A stretch of DNA of 50,309 bases from a bacterium (GTDB lineage Bacteria > Vulcanimicrobiota > Xenobia > Xenobiales > JADMJV01), in contig JADMJV010000073.1 in the NCBI GenBank assembly GCA_018780265.1, positions 2,157-52,465 on the forward strand, given 5' to 3'. Shown one piece after another: positions 15,897 to 26,272 of the stretch (its first letter is position 1; every line of letters begins with the position of its first letter). The position numbers and the translations under genes were made by a program. The notes beneath the pieces were generated by a model, which had not been told where the DNA came from, ran no database searches, and saw nothing but the letters and a program-made list of their open reading frames with translations.

Positions 15897-17810
15897 TTAA
15901 CTCCCTTCCGAGCCCGCCGGGTGGGGCAAAACTTGATAAATTTCCACCTCTTCCAGGCGACCTTTGACGGGATGAGCGCCTTTGGGCACGAAGTCGATGC
16001 CCGTCAGGTGGCGAACCTGGTCGTAAACCTCACGGCTGATCAGGATGTCTGCCTGCAAGGCCTTGGTCATTCCCATAATGCGCGAGCCCAAATTGACATC
16101 GTCCCCCACGGCGGCGTACTCGGTACGCTCGTGCGAGCCCACATTGCCAAGAATCACCTCACCACTATGGATGCCGATTTTGATATAGTAAAATCCACGT
16201 TCTTCCTGAGGATCGTTGGAGCGCAAGGATTCCAGGTGCCGCGTCATCTCGACCGCCGCCAACACGGCCGCCTCCTCGGCTTTGGGGTGCTCCAGTGGGG
16301 CCCCGAACATGGCCATGATCTCGTCGCCCACAAACTGCTTGATGGTGCCCCCGTGGCGAAAGAGGATACGATTCATATGCTCAAAGTAGTCATTGAGCAT
16401 GGTCATAATCGCTTCGGGGCTCTTCTTCTCGCAGTGACCCGAAAAACCGTTGATGTCCGAGAAAAGCACCGTGATCCTGCGTCTGCCCACCATTCCCAAG
16501 GCGGTCTGGCCAGGGTCCTTGAGCAGCACCTCCATCACCGCGGGCGAGACATAGCGTCCAAAAAGTTGACGGACATAGCGCTCCTCACCGGCCTTAAAGC
16601 GAGCTCTCCAGGTCGCGCTGAGGGCCCAGGCCAAACCGCCCCCCAGCAGAGGGGCCAGGGTGGGCCCCAACCAGGACTGCTGCACAAACAGGCTCTGAAC
16701 CAGGGCGTAGTAGGTCACTTCCAGGCCGGCCACCAGGGCCAGGCTGGCCGGTGCCGACAGGGCCAGACCCAACCCGGCCCCGACCACAATCATCAAAAAG
16801 GCCAGCAAACCCCTGGACAAAGTTTTCGGCTCGTGAATGAACTGACCGGTCAGCAGCGTGTTCAGCACATCAGCATGCGCTTCCACGCCGTATTTCTCGC
16901 CCAGGGGGGTTTGCACCAGGTCTTGAAAAATCTTGGTGCCCGCCCCGATAAGCACAATCTTGCCGGCAAATTTTTGACGCAGCAAGTCAGGTTGACCCGA
17001 CCATTTCAAGACATCGGAAAACGAATAACGAGAGATACCGGCCAGAACGGGCGGATAGGCCACCCGAATGGTCCCATCACCGGTGAGCGGCAGCGGCTGA
17101 CCGTTCCAACGAGGGTCCTTGGGCTCGAGCATCTGCTGACTGGAGACTTCAGCCAGGCGGGCTGCGAAGGGAGGGTAGCTGGTAGACCCCCACAAGGGCT
17201 GTTCCAATGCCAGAGGCAGAATGGCCTGGCGGCGCAACACCCCATCGCGGTCTCGACTCAAATTGAGAAAACCCATCTGGCTCGAGGTCAACATGGCCAT
17301 CAACTCAGAAGCAGGTCGGTACTGCTCGTACATCCCCGCCACTGGTGCCATCATTTTGGCCTGCAAATTGGGAGGATAGATACCCTGCACCATGGGATTT
17401 TTCGGCCTGTCCTGAATGGCCAGGAAAAGCGGCAGCCAGGGATTGTCCTGCACCGAGCCCAACTCGGGGTAAAAAGGCTTAACGGCCTGAAACACCTCGG
17501 TGTCGACGTCGTAGGGAAGCCAGTCCAGACCGACCGCCGCCACCCCGGCCCTGATCAGATCCGAGGTGACTTGAGCAAAATGTGGCGCCCAAAAAGTCAT
17601 GGGCGTACTCAAGGCAGCCAGGCTCTTGTCATCGATCAGCACCAGGCAGATGCGTGGGTCCACTTTGACGCGCCGAGCCGGGTGCCCAAACCAGCTGTCG
17701 CTGATGCGTGCATCCCACTGAGCCAGCCAGCCGGTAAGCAACCATACCAGGGCGGCGACCAGGGTAAGTATGGCCAGCCAGGCCTTGAACTGCGGAGCCT
17801 TCACCGCCAA
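15897..17810 (-). CDS. CHASE2-domain class III nucleotide cyclase
   Basis: 637 aa. One N-terminal membrane helix (about 11-28), a periplasmic CHASE2 sensor (about 35-330), three membrane helices (about 345-415), then a class III cyclase domain. Both metal aspartates are present, in LFSDINGFS and QFVGDEIMAMFG, and the transition-state Asn/Arg helix is seen in GDDVNLGSRI. The base-recognition Lys position reads Gln (KQFVGD) and the Thr/Asp position reads Ala (EYAAVGD), so ATP or GTP preference cannot be assigned. Start codons TTG at 17810 or GTG at 17804 are both possible. It is the first gene of the minus-strand unit with the FecR-like gene. Confidence 0.87.
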   Translation of the reverse strand: MAVKAPQFKAWLAILTLVAALVWLLTGWLAQWDARISDSWFGHPARRVKVDPRICLVLIDDKSLAALSTPMTFWAPHFAQVTSDLIRAGVAAVGLDWLPYDVDTEVFQAVKPFYPELGSVQDNPWLPLFLAIQDRPKNPMVQGIYPPNLQAKMMAPVAGMYEQYRPASELMAMLTSSQMGFLNLSRDRDGVLRRQAILPLALEQPLWGSTSYPPFAARLAEVSSQQMLEPKDPRWNGQPLPLTGDGTIRVAYPPVLAGISRYSFSDVLKWSGQPDLLRQKFAGKIVLIGAGTKIFQDLVQTPLGEKYGVEAHADVLNTLLTGQFIHEPKTLSRGLLAFLMIVVGAGLGLALSAPASLALVAGLEVTYYALVQSLFVQQSWLGPTLAPLLGGGLAWALSATWRARFKAGEERYVRQLFGRYVSPAVMEVLLKDPGQTALGMVGRRRITVLFSDINGFSGHCEKKSPEAIMTMLNDYFEHMNRILFRHGGTIKQFVGDEIMAMFGAPLEHPKAEEAAVLAAVEMTRHLESLRSNDPQEERGFYYIKIGIHSGEVILGNVGSHERTEYAAVGDDVNLGSRIMGMTKALQADILISREVYDQVRHLTGIDFVPKGAHPVKGRLEEVEIYQVLPHPAGSEGS

Positions 17811-17920
17811 CGGTCCATGGCCCGTGCTTCGCCCTGGACCAGATCAACCATTCTCGCTCCCTAAACTAGCTGTCAGAGGCCCGGGGGGAGTGACCGCCAG
17901 CATCTGCGAAGGGCCCCGCT

Positions 17921-18886
<966 letters not shown>

Positions 18887-20842
18887 CCAGACCCCCATCG
18901 ATTGGGAAAATAACCTGCAGAACATTCGCGAAGGCATCCGCCAGGCCCGGGCCCAGGAAGCCAGCCTGCTCTGCTTGCCCGAACTGTGCATCACCGGCTA
19001 TGGCTGCGAAGACGCCTTTCTCTCACCCAGTGTGCAGCAAACAGCTTGGGACGTATTGCTCGAACTGCTGCCCGACACTCAAGGCATGGTGGTCAGCCTG
19101 GGACTGCCGCTTATGGTTCGTAAGGCGGTTTTTAACACTGCCTGCCTGGTGGCCGATGGGCGCATTCTGGGTTTCGCAGCCAAAATGAATCTGGCTGGCG
19201 ACGGCATCCACTATGAGCCGCGCTGGTTTAAGGCCTGGCCGGCGGGCGTGAGGGGCCAGGTGGTCACCCCACAGGGCGACTTCCCTGTGGGCGATCTGGT
19301 GTTTGAATTGAGTGGACTGCGCATCGGCTTCGAAATCTGCGAAGACGCCTGGGTGGCCAGTCGCCCCGGAGCCAGCCTGGCCCAACGCGCGGTGGACCTG
19401 ATTCTCAATCCCAGCGCCAGCCACTTTGCCTTTCACAAGCAAAAAGTCCGCGAGCGCTTCGTGCTGGAGGGTTCACGAGCTTTTGGGGTAGGTTATGTCT
19501 ACGCCAACCTGCTGGGCAATGAGGCCGGTCGGGCCATCTACGATGGCAGCACCATCATTGCTTCCTGTGGCCAGTTGGTGGCCAACGGGCCGCGCTTTCG
19601 TTTCGGCACCGGTCTGGTCACCTCGGCCACGCTAGATATCCAGCAAAACCGAATGAATCAGGCCCGCCTCTTCAGCTTCCGGCCCAACCTCGGCGAAGAC
19701 CTGCACGAGGTGAAACAGTCGTTTGCCTTCCCTCCCCTACCGCCGGTGCTGGAAACCCCTCACCGCGACGATTGGGAGAACGGCCCGAATCTGAAAGAGG
19801 AGGAATTTACCCGGGCTCAGCGCCTGGCCCTGTGGGACTATATGCGCAAAAGTCGCTCGCGTGGCTTTGTGCTTTCCCTGAGTGGAGGCGCCGACAGTTC
19901 GGCCATCGCCTGCCTGATGTATTTCATGGTGCAGGCAGCCTGGAACGAACTGGGTCCCGTTCAGTTTAACCAGGCTCTCTGGCCCAACTGCCAACTGGAG
20001 AGTCCCGAGCAGGCCATGAAAGAGATCCTCACCTGCGCCTATCAGGCTACCCGCAACAGCGGCGAGGTGACCCGCCATGCGGCCAGCACCCTGGCCCGGG
20101 CCCTGGGCGCCCAGTATTACGAATTCGACGTAGACGCTCTGGTAGAGGGTTACAAGTCCATGGTGGAGGGAGCCCTGGGCAGGCCCCTGGAATGGAACCG
20201 CGACGACATCGCCCTGCAAAACATTCAGGCGCGGGTTCGAGCGCCGGGCGTTTGGATGCTGGCCAACCTGCGTGGAGCCTTGCTCATCTCCACCTCCAAC
20301 CGCTCCGAGGCGGCCGTTGGATACGCCACCATGGATGGAGACACGGCCGGTGGCGTCAGTCCCATCGCGGGCATCGACAAAAACTACCTGCGCCACTGGT
20401 TGCGCTGGGTGGAGAGCCAGGGGCCCCTCGATCACGGGCCGGTGGCGGCCGTCAACGTGGTCAACGCACAGGCTCCCACCGCCGAACTGCGCCCCCCCGA
20501 AAACAAGCAAACAGACGAAGACGACCTGATGCCGTACGATCTGCTCGATTCAGTGGAAAAGTCGGCCATTCGGGACAAGCGCTCTCCTCAAGAGGTCTAC
20601 CAGGAGATGCAACTGCGCTATCCTCAATACAGCCCGCCACAGTTGGGTCTGTGGGTGGAGAGATTCTTTCAACTGTTTTGCCGCAATCAGTGGAAGCGCG
20701 AGCGCTACGCGCCCAGCTTTCACGTGGACGATGAAAATCTCGATCCCAAGAGCTGGTGCCGCTTCCCCATCTTGTCCGGCAGCTACACCCGTGAACTGAA
20801 AGAACTGCACCAACTGGTGCAAAGCGACATCAAGGAGCAATG

Positions 20843-23779
20843 GTGAAAAAACTCATCTGGTTTGGCTGTCTTACGATCAGTCTCAGTCTCAGCGGCAACC
20901 TCTGGGCCAAGCCCCAGCCCCGGCCCTATCTACGCATGGCCGACAACACCCAGACCAGCCAGGCTGCCGCCGAAGGACTGGTGCAATTTTCCGACCTGTT
21001 GCTCAGGCTGGGAAATCTGCGCCAGAACGATCTGGTCTTCGGAGCCTTCCAAAAGCTGATCGAGCAGCGCATCAAGGCCGGCGAGGTGGAGCCAAAAGTC
21101 GCCAATCTACTGGAGCTGCTGCTCTATAAAACGCGACTGATGGGGGGCCAGGTACTGTTGGCCCGCCAAAAAGGCGACCAGTTGCTGAGCTGGGCTCAGG
21201 AGCAACCTGACAGCGAAGAAGTGCTGGAAGTCTACGCCAGCCTCTTGCTGGCCGCCTACAAGGGGGGTCTACCCGACGTCACCGACAAATACCTGGCCGC
21301 CTTTCAGGCCGCCGTCGAGAAAGCCCCGCCCGACAAGGCCCCCATCTGGCGCTTCTTCAGCCAGAGTTTCACCGCCCTGCAGGCCATTCAAAAAGACCCC
21401 AGCATCAGCGTGGCCAACCTGTGCAGCCGCCACGACCAGACCTGGAAAAACCTGACAGCTCTCAAGGAAGCCACCAACCGTCCCCATTCCGGTCGCATTG
21501 TGGCCGAACTGTCCCGCCTTTGGTTGGAGGAGCTGTGCGCCTCCTACCGGGATCATCAGGTGGCCAAAGATTCGCCCGACGAAAAGCTGCTGAGTGACTC
21601 CATCGGGCTGGAAGCCGAACAATTAGTCCGCATGCTGTCCATCGTCCGACCCGGAGAAATGCAGGACTTCGAGCAGCTGCCGTGGGCCTTTCATCTGTGC
21701 GGCTATCTGGTCGAGGTTCATCGCCAGGGGGTGGCCCTTCACCTCGACGACACCGACGATACCCTGAAGGCGCTCAATGAGTTGGAGCCGATCTTTGTCA
21801 AGCAAGAGCCCGGCCTGCTGCAAGTCGAAAGGGACGTTCAAAAGCAACTGCCGGCCGAACTGCTGGTGCTGCTGCCCAAGGGATTCAAACTGTCGGTCAC
21901 CTCAGGCGACTGGTCGCTGACGCGAATGCAGATGCGCCAGGCTCAGTTGCTCAACCTGCTCTATTTGCATCCCGGCAAATTGAACGCCGAACAACTGAAG
22001 ACCGCTCGCAAACTGGGCGCTGAAGCCATCAAGCTCAATCAACACGCCCTCGAAGGCGTAGGCTACCAGGGTTACGGCGACCCCCGCTGGACCGTGTTGG
22101 AGCTGCTGCTGGCCCAGCGCCCCAAAGGCTGGGAAAAGGAGGCCGAGACCTGGTTGGGGCAACTGCGAGAAACCAATCAACGCCTCAACCATCGCGAAGG
22201 CACCGTGCGCGCCCTGACTCTGACAGCCGAACTGCAGATGGCTCAGGGCCAGTTGGCCGGAGCCACTTCAACTCTGCAGGCAGCCACCGAGACGGTGGAA
22301 AAATACGTGCAGGAAGTGGGCGCCAGCGCCGCCGGAAGTGAGCGCATCCGCTCCAAATATAAGCGGGCCTATCAGCTTTTAACCCAGTTGCAAATCAGTC
22401 AGGGCAAGACCGATCAGGCCTTTCAAACTCTGAGCCGGCAGCAAGAACTGGAAGCCGCCCAACAAAATCAGGAATCACTGCGCGACAATCGGCAACTCAA
22501 AGCCGTCCAAAAGGTGCGTGGCGACATGGCCGTGTTGGAGCAGCAATTGACAGCCGATCGCAGTTTGGGCCGCGACAGCCAGGGCACCGAACAGTTGCTG
22601 GCTCAAAACAAAGGGGAATTTCAGCGGGTGGTGGCCGACCTGCGCAGCAGTCACCCCCAGTACGAGGCGGCCATGGCCGTGCGTCCGGTGGAATTTTTGG
22701 AGTTGAAGAAGTCGATACCGGCCGACACCACGGCCGTGCTCTATTTTCATGCCGATGACGGTCTCTACATCTTTGTGGCCAGCCGCGACAACGACCTGAA
22801 AATCCACAAAGTCTCGGTCACTGCCAGGGATTTGCAAAAGAGTGTACTGCGCACCCGCCAACTGATCACCAGCTTTCTCACCGAATCCGCTTTTGGCGGA
22901 CATCCCGAGAACTTTCGCTGGAACGACCCGGCCAGCCCCGGCTACCAAAAGCATACCCAACCGCTGAAGCTGGAGTTGAGCCGACTGCATCACTGGTTGA
23001 TCGAACCCATCGAAAAGGATCTGCAGGGGCGACCCGTGTTGGCCGTCGTTCCGGGCGGGATTCTGCACTACGTGCCCTACCCCGCTCTGTGCAAGTTGGA
23101 TGCTCAGGGGGAACCCCACTTTCTGGCCGAGCAGCAGCAGTGTGTCAACCTCGTCAAGACCTCCGATCTGATCCCGCGTGGGTCGGAAAAGAAGGGCCGC
23201 CTGCTCTACGCCCTGGGCAACCCGGACGGATCCCTGCCCGGAGCCGAAAGGGAGGTCAAGAGTATCGCCAGGAGCTTTCCCAACTCCCGACAGTTTGTAG
23301 GCGCCGAGGCCAGCGCCGCCAAGCTGCGCAAACTGGAACCCGACACCGGCTATGTGCATCTGGCCACCCACGGCGAACTGTCGGGCAGCGATCCCAAAAA
23401 CAGCTATCTGGTCATGGCCGGCAAGGGAGAGGAAGGCAAGTTTAGGGCCACTGACATCTACGATCTCGAATGGCAGGGCGTGCGCCTGGTTACCCTGTCG
23501 GCATGCAAAACCGCCCTCCAAGAAGGCAACCCGGGGGCGGCCATCACCAATCTGGCCGAAGCCTTCCGGGTGGCCGGCGGCCAGTCGGTGGTGGCCAGTT
23601 TGTGGTCGGTAGCCGACGAAGCCACGGAAAAGCTCATGATCGAGTTTTACCAGGGGCTGGCCCAGGGAAAATCGCTGGCCGCAGCCCTGCAACAGGCCGA
23701 GTTAAATGTGGCCAAACAGCCGGGACTGGCCCATCCCTACTTTTGGGCCTCCTTCACCCTCTTCGGAGACTGGCGCTAA
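20843..23779 (+). CDS. Exported TPR/CHAT-domain protein
   Basis: 978 aa. I prefer the GTG at 20843 over the ATG at 20840 because AAGGAG then has a 5-nt spacing instead of 2. A signal peptide (about 1-23, ending LWA) precedes a long helical region with TPR-like pairs (about 30-610). The CHAT domain (about 670-978) has the caspase-like dyad: His843 in LATHGEL and Cys888 in LSACKTAL, plus the usual C-terminal end PYFWASFTLFGDW. CHAT proteins are cysteine peptidases or their inactive relatives, often controlled by TPR partners. Here sensor and peptidase are in one exported chain, so it would act in the periplasm. The Ser/Thr kinase starts 5 nt after its stop. Confidence 0.88.
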   Translation: MKKLIWFGCLTISLSLSGNLWAKPQPRPYLRMADNTQTSQAAAEGLVQFSDLLLRLGNLRQNDLVFGAFQKLIEQRIKAGEVEPKVANLLELLLYKTRLMGGQVLLARQKGDQLLSWAQEQPDSEEVLEVYASLLLAAYKGGLPDVTDKYLAAFQAAVEKAPPDKAPIWRFFSQSFTALQAIQKDPSISVANLCSRHDQTWKNLTALKEATNRPHSGRIVAELSRLWLEELCASYRDHQVAKDSPDEKLLSDSIGLEAEQLVRMLSIVRPGEMQDFEQLPWAFHLCGYLVEVHRQGVALHLDDTDDTLKALNELEPIFVKQEPGLLQVERDVQKQLPAELLVLLPKGFKLSVTSGDWSLTRMQMRQAQLLNLLYLHPGKLNAEQLKTARKLGAEAIKLNQHALEGVGYQGYGDPRWTVLELLLAQRPKGWEKEAETWLGQLRETNQRLNHREGTVRALTLTAELQMAQGQLAGATSTLQAATETVEKYVQEVGASAAGSERIRSKYKRAYQLLTQLQISQGKTDQAFQTLSRQQELEAAQQNQESLRDNRQLKAVQKVRGDMAVLEQQLTADRSLGRDSQGTEQLLAQNKGEFQRVVADLRSSHPQYEAAMAVRPVEFLELKKSIPADTTAVLYFHADDGLYIFVASRDNDLKIHKVSVTARDLQKSVLRTRQLITSFLTESAFGGHPENFRWNDPASPGYQKHTQPLKLELSRLHHWLIEPIEKDLQGRPVLAVVPGGILHYVPYPALCKLDAQGEPHFLAEQQQCVNLVKTSDLIPRGSEKKGRLLYALGNPDGSLPGAEREVKSIARSFPNSRQFVGAEASAAKLRKLEPDTGYVHLATHGELSGSDPKNSYLVMAGKGEEGKFRATDIYDLEWQGVRLVTLSACKTALQEGNPGAAITNLAEAFRVAGGQSVVASLWSVADEATEKLMIEFYQGLAQGKSLAAALQQAELNVAKQPGLAHPYFWASFTLFGDWR

Positions 23780-23784
23780 GGCCC

Positions 23785-25152
23785 ATGGCGGAGGAATTTC
23801 CCGAAACGATTGGACCTTACCGGGTTCTGCGCGAACTGGGTCGGGGCGCCATGGGAACCGTCTACCTGGCGCGCCAGGAGTCGCTGGCACGCGATCTGGC
23901 CGTAAAAGTCATGGCCGCCGAATTCACCCGCGACCAGGAATTTGTGGCCCGCTTCAAGCGCGAAGGGCTGATCTCGTCCAAATTGCGCCACCCCAATATC
24001 GTCCAGGTGTACGACTACAGCGCCAGTGACGGCCTCTACTACATCGCAATGGAATACGTAGGCGCCGAAGATCTGCAGGCCTACCTGCGGGCCAACGGAG
24101 GCCATCTGCCGGTAGCCGAGGTGGTGCGACTGATGGGCCAGGTGCTGTCGGCGCTCGATTGCGCTCACGAAACCGGGGTTACTCACCGCGACGTAAAGCC
24201 CGCCAACATTTTGCTCAGCCCTCGCCACGACGCAGTTCTCACCGACTTCTCCATCGCCAGCATCCAGGAGGCTCAGCGCCTCACTCAAACCGGGGCCATG
24301 GTAGGCACCCCAGACTACATGGCTCCTGAGCAGTTTGACGCCAAGCAGGTGGACAATCGATCCGACCTGTATGCCGTGGGGGCCGTGATTTACGAAATGC
24401 TGACCGGCCAGCGCCCGTTTCACGGCGACACAGTTGTGCAAATTATGAAAGCCCAGTTGATGCACACGCCGGAGGCACCCCACCTGGTCAACCCGGAAGT
24501 GCCGGAAGACCTGAGCAAAGTGGTCATGAAGTCGCTGGAAAAGCCACCCGAACTGCGCTATCAGTCGGCCTCGGAAATGCGTCAGGCCCTCTATGACGCG
24601 GTAGGCGGCCAGGCACCGGCCCTTCCAGAGCGCCCGTCTGCCGCTCCTGTATCCCTGCAAGAGCGCTTAAATGCGGCAAAAAACGCCTCCAGCGAGACGC
24701 TGGTGATGGCTCCCAAAAAGACCGGTGGCACGATCGAAATCGCCAGAGCCACCCTGGGCGAGGTCAGCGACGACTTTCGCTTGGGTTTTCATACGGTAGC
24801 CTGGAGCAAGTTCAGCCTCAACTGGATGCCGCGCCTGGTGGGAGGGTTGATGATTTACTACATAGTTACCCTGCCCGACCTGGGGCTGTTGGGCAAAACG
24901 GCTGTAGCTCTCACTTATACCGATTTTTGGATGCTGGGCTGGCTGGCCTTCAATCTCCTCTTCAGCCTGATGGCCTTTGTGCGCTTCGTCCGTCGCGAGC
25001 GCCTCTACCGCCAACTGGTGGCGTGCGGGCTGTGCCTCATCAGTTGGGTGTTTTGGGCATCGCAATATGCTCAACGACAGGACACTCCCTATCAATTCGG
25101 ACTGCATGCCAAGTCCTACTTCGTTCGCCTGAGCAAATCCAAGCCCGGATGA
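23785..25152 (+). CDS. Membrane Ser/Thr protein kinase, C-terminally anchored
   Basis: 455 aa Hanks-type kinase. Landmarks are the Gly loop GRGAMGTVYLAR, Lys41 in AVKVMA, catalytic HRDVKPANILL (Asp136), and the activation segment from Asp154 to GTPDYMAPEQ. The usual DFG reads DFS; the Asp is kept, so activity is expected. After a 60-residue linker (about 280-350) come three or four hydrophobic helices that anchor the protein. The frame is open upstream within the CHAT gene, but the kinase domain fixes the ATG at 23785. The stop is in an ATGA overlap with the next gene. It may transmit or respond to the state of the exported CHAT protein (inference from context). Confidence 0.92.
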   Translation: MAEEFPETIGPYRVLRELGRGAMGTVYLARQESLARDLAVKVMAAEFTRDQEFVARFKREGLISSKLRHPNIVQVYDYSASDGLYYIAMEYVGAEDLQAYLRANGGHLPVAEVVRLMGQVLSALDCAHETGVTHRDVKPANILLSPRHDAVLTDFSIASIQEAQRLTQTGAMVGTPDYMAPEQFDAKQVDNRSDLYAVGAVIYEMLTGQRPFHGDTVVQIMKAQLMHTPEAPHLVNPEVPEDLSKVVMKSLEKPPELRYQSASEMRQALYDAVGGQAPALPERPSAAPVSLQERLNAAKNASSETLVMAPKKTGGTIEIARATLGEVSDDFRLGFHTVAWSKFSLNWMPRLVGGLMIYYIVTLPDLGLLGKTAVALTYTDFWMLGWLAFNLLFSLMAFVRFVRRERLYRQLVACGLCLISWVFWASQYAQRQDTPYQFGLHAKSYFVRLSKSKPG

Positions 25153-25508
25153 GGCCTATCCTGGTTTTGGGAGTCGTTTTTGCCATCGGGCTGACCGTCG
25201 CAACCCTTTCCTATCAGCAGCGCCAGGCGAAATTCGCCAAAGAACAGCAGCACTGCGAAGAGCAACTGCACCTGTTGGCCAAACGGCTGGAAACGGCCCG
25301 CTGGCACTCTCTCCCCCAGCGCTACGTGACCTGCCTGGCCGAACTCGAGCAACTCAACGGACAGAGGGTGCCAGAATACGAAAATTATCGCTACCGCCTG
25401 GAGGGAGATGGACAAAATTACGAAGTGGCCTGCAAGACGGGCCACGGAGACTACTGGCCGGTATATAGCAACCGGCGGGGCCTGCACCAGGGCACCCCAA
25501 CCCACTGA
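25149..25508 (+). CDS. Small membrane-anchored protein, pseudopilin-like outline
   Basis: 119 aa starting in a 4-nt overlap with the kinase. One N-terminal membrane helix (LVLGVVFAIGLTVATL) is followed by a charged helix and a Tyr-rich beta hairpin ending YEVACKTGHG. The order of hydrophobic N-terminus, long helix and terminal beta region with a Cys resembles pseudopilins, but the prepilin cleavage motif is not evident. I do not recognise the family. Co-translation with the kinase suggests a partner or substrate role. Confidence 0.55.
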   Translation: MRPILVLGVVFAIGLTVATLSYQQRQAKFAKEQQHCEEQLHLLAKRLETARWHSLPQRYVTCLAELEQLNGQRVPEYENYRYRLEGDGQNYEVACKTGHGDYWPVYSNRRGLHQGTPTH

Positions 25509-25549
25509 GGGCACAAAGATTTTGTAAATAAGAGGGCGAAGGCGCGCGC

Positions 25550-26272
25550 GTGCAAATTTTGCTGGTCGACGACGACGCTTTTAGCCGTAAACTCATGGGT
25601 TACTATTTAAAGCCCTTGGACGCGACCGTCGACATGGCTGCGGGCGGCCAGGAGTGCCTGGACAAAGTGGCTCAGGGCCGCCCCGACCTGATTTTAATGG
25701 ACTGCCAGATGCCCGAAATGGATGGATTTGAAACGGTCACCCGGCTGCGCGCCAACGGTTTCACGGGCGTCATCCTGGCCCTGACCGGCAATTCCGACCC
25801 CCAAACTCTGCAGCGCTGCAGCGAAGTGGGCATGAATGGCCACATGAGCAAGCCCGTCGACCCGGCCAACCTGCGCGACCAGATTCTGGCAGCCATGGGC
25901 GCGGCCCCGGCGGCCGCCCCTGTGGTCGTCGAAGACCCCCTGGCCCGGGCTCGCGCCATTGCTACCGCCGCCCGCAACCCGGCCTTGATGGGGCGGTTGG
26001 TGGCTTCCTTTGTCAAGTCGACCGAGGACGGTCTGGCCCAACTTGGCCACGCAGCCCACGACCAGGACGGTCCGGCGGTGGCCGCCGTAGCTCACCGTCT
26101 GCGCGGTTCGTCGGGCACCTTTGGCGCAATTACTTTTTCTCAGACGGCCGGCAAACTCGAAGACAGCCTGCAAACCCAGCCCTTAAGCCAGTGTCTTCCT
26201 TTACTAGAGCAACTGCTGGGCATGTGGCCGGCTTTGAAGTCTCAACTCGAAATCAGTGGAGGTACCCCTTGA
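25550..26272 (+). CDS. Response regulator receiver plus HPt protein
   Basis: 240 aa, GTG start with GAAGG 7 nt upstream. The receiver domain (1-120) is complete: LLVDDDAF, phospho-acceptor Asp in LILMDCQMPEMDG, LALTGNS and the Lys in MSKPVDP. After an Ala/Pro linker an HPt domain (about 135-235) carries the phospho-His in AHRLRGSSGTFGA. With no kinase or output domain it should be a phosphorelay intermediate. Its stop overlaps the TTG start of the multi-receiver gene. The hybrid kinase operon converging from the other side is the natural partner. Confidence 0.9.
   Translation: MQILLVDDDAFSRKLMGYYLKPLDATVDMAAGGQECLDKVAQGRPDLILMDCQMPEMDGFETVTRLRANGFTGVILALTGNSDPQTLQRCSEVGMNGHMSKPVDPANLRDQILAAMGAAPAAAPVVVEDPLARARAIATAARNPALMGRLVASFVKSTEDGLAQLGHAAHDQDGPAVAAVAHRLRGSSGTFGAITFSQTAGKLEDSLQTQPLSQCLPLLEQLLGMWPALKSQLEISGGTP

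Noticed and set aside
15798..17864. A 688-codon open frame on the plus strand.
   Set aside because: It is antisense to the CHASE2 cyclase and FecR-like genes, whose domains are clear. Its translation is Gln/His/Gly-rich without a recognisable domain, as expected for a GC-rich shadow frame.
22475..23692. A 405-codon minus-strand open frame opposite the CHAT gene.
   Set aside because: It is a shadow of the CHAT domain, whose His and Cys motifs fix the coding strand.
20843..25508. A gasdermin- or type III-E-like CHAT defence system.
   Set aside because: No gasdermin-like pore former, CRISPR effector or other known CHAT partner lies beside it, and the protein carries a signal peptide, unlike cytoplasmic defence proteases.
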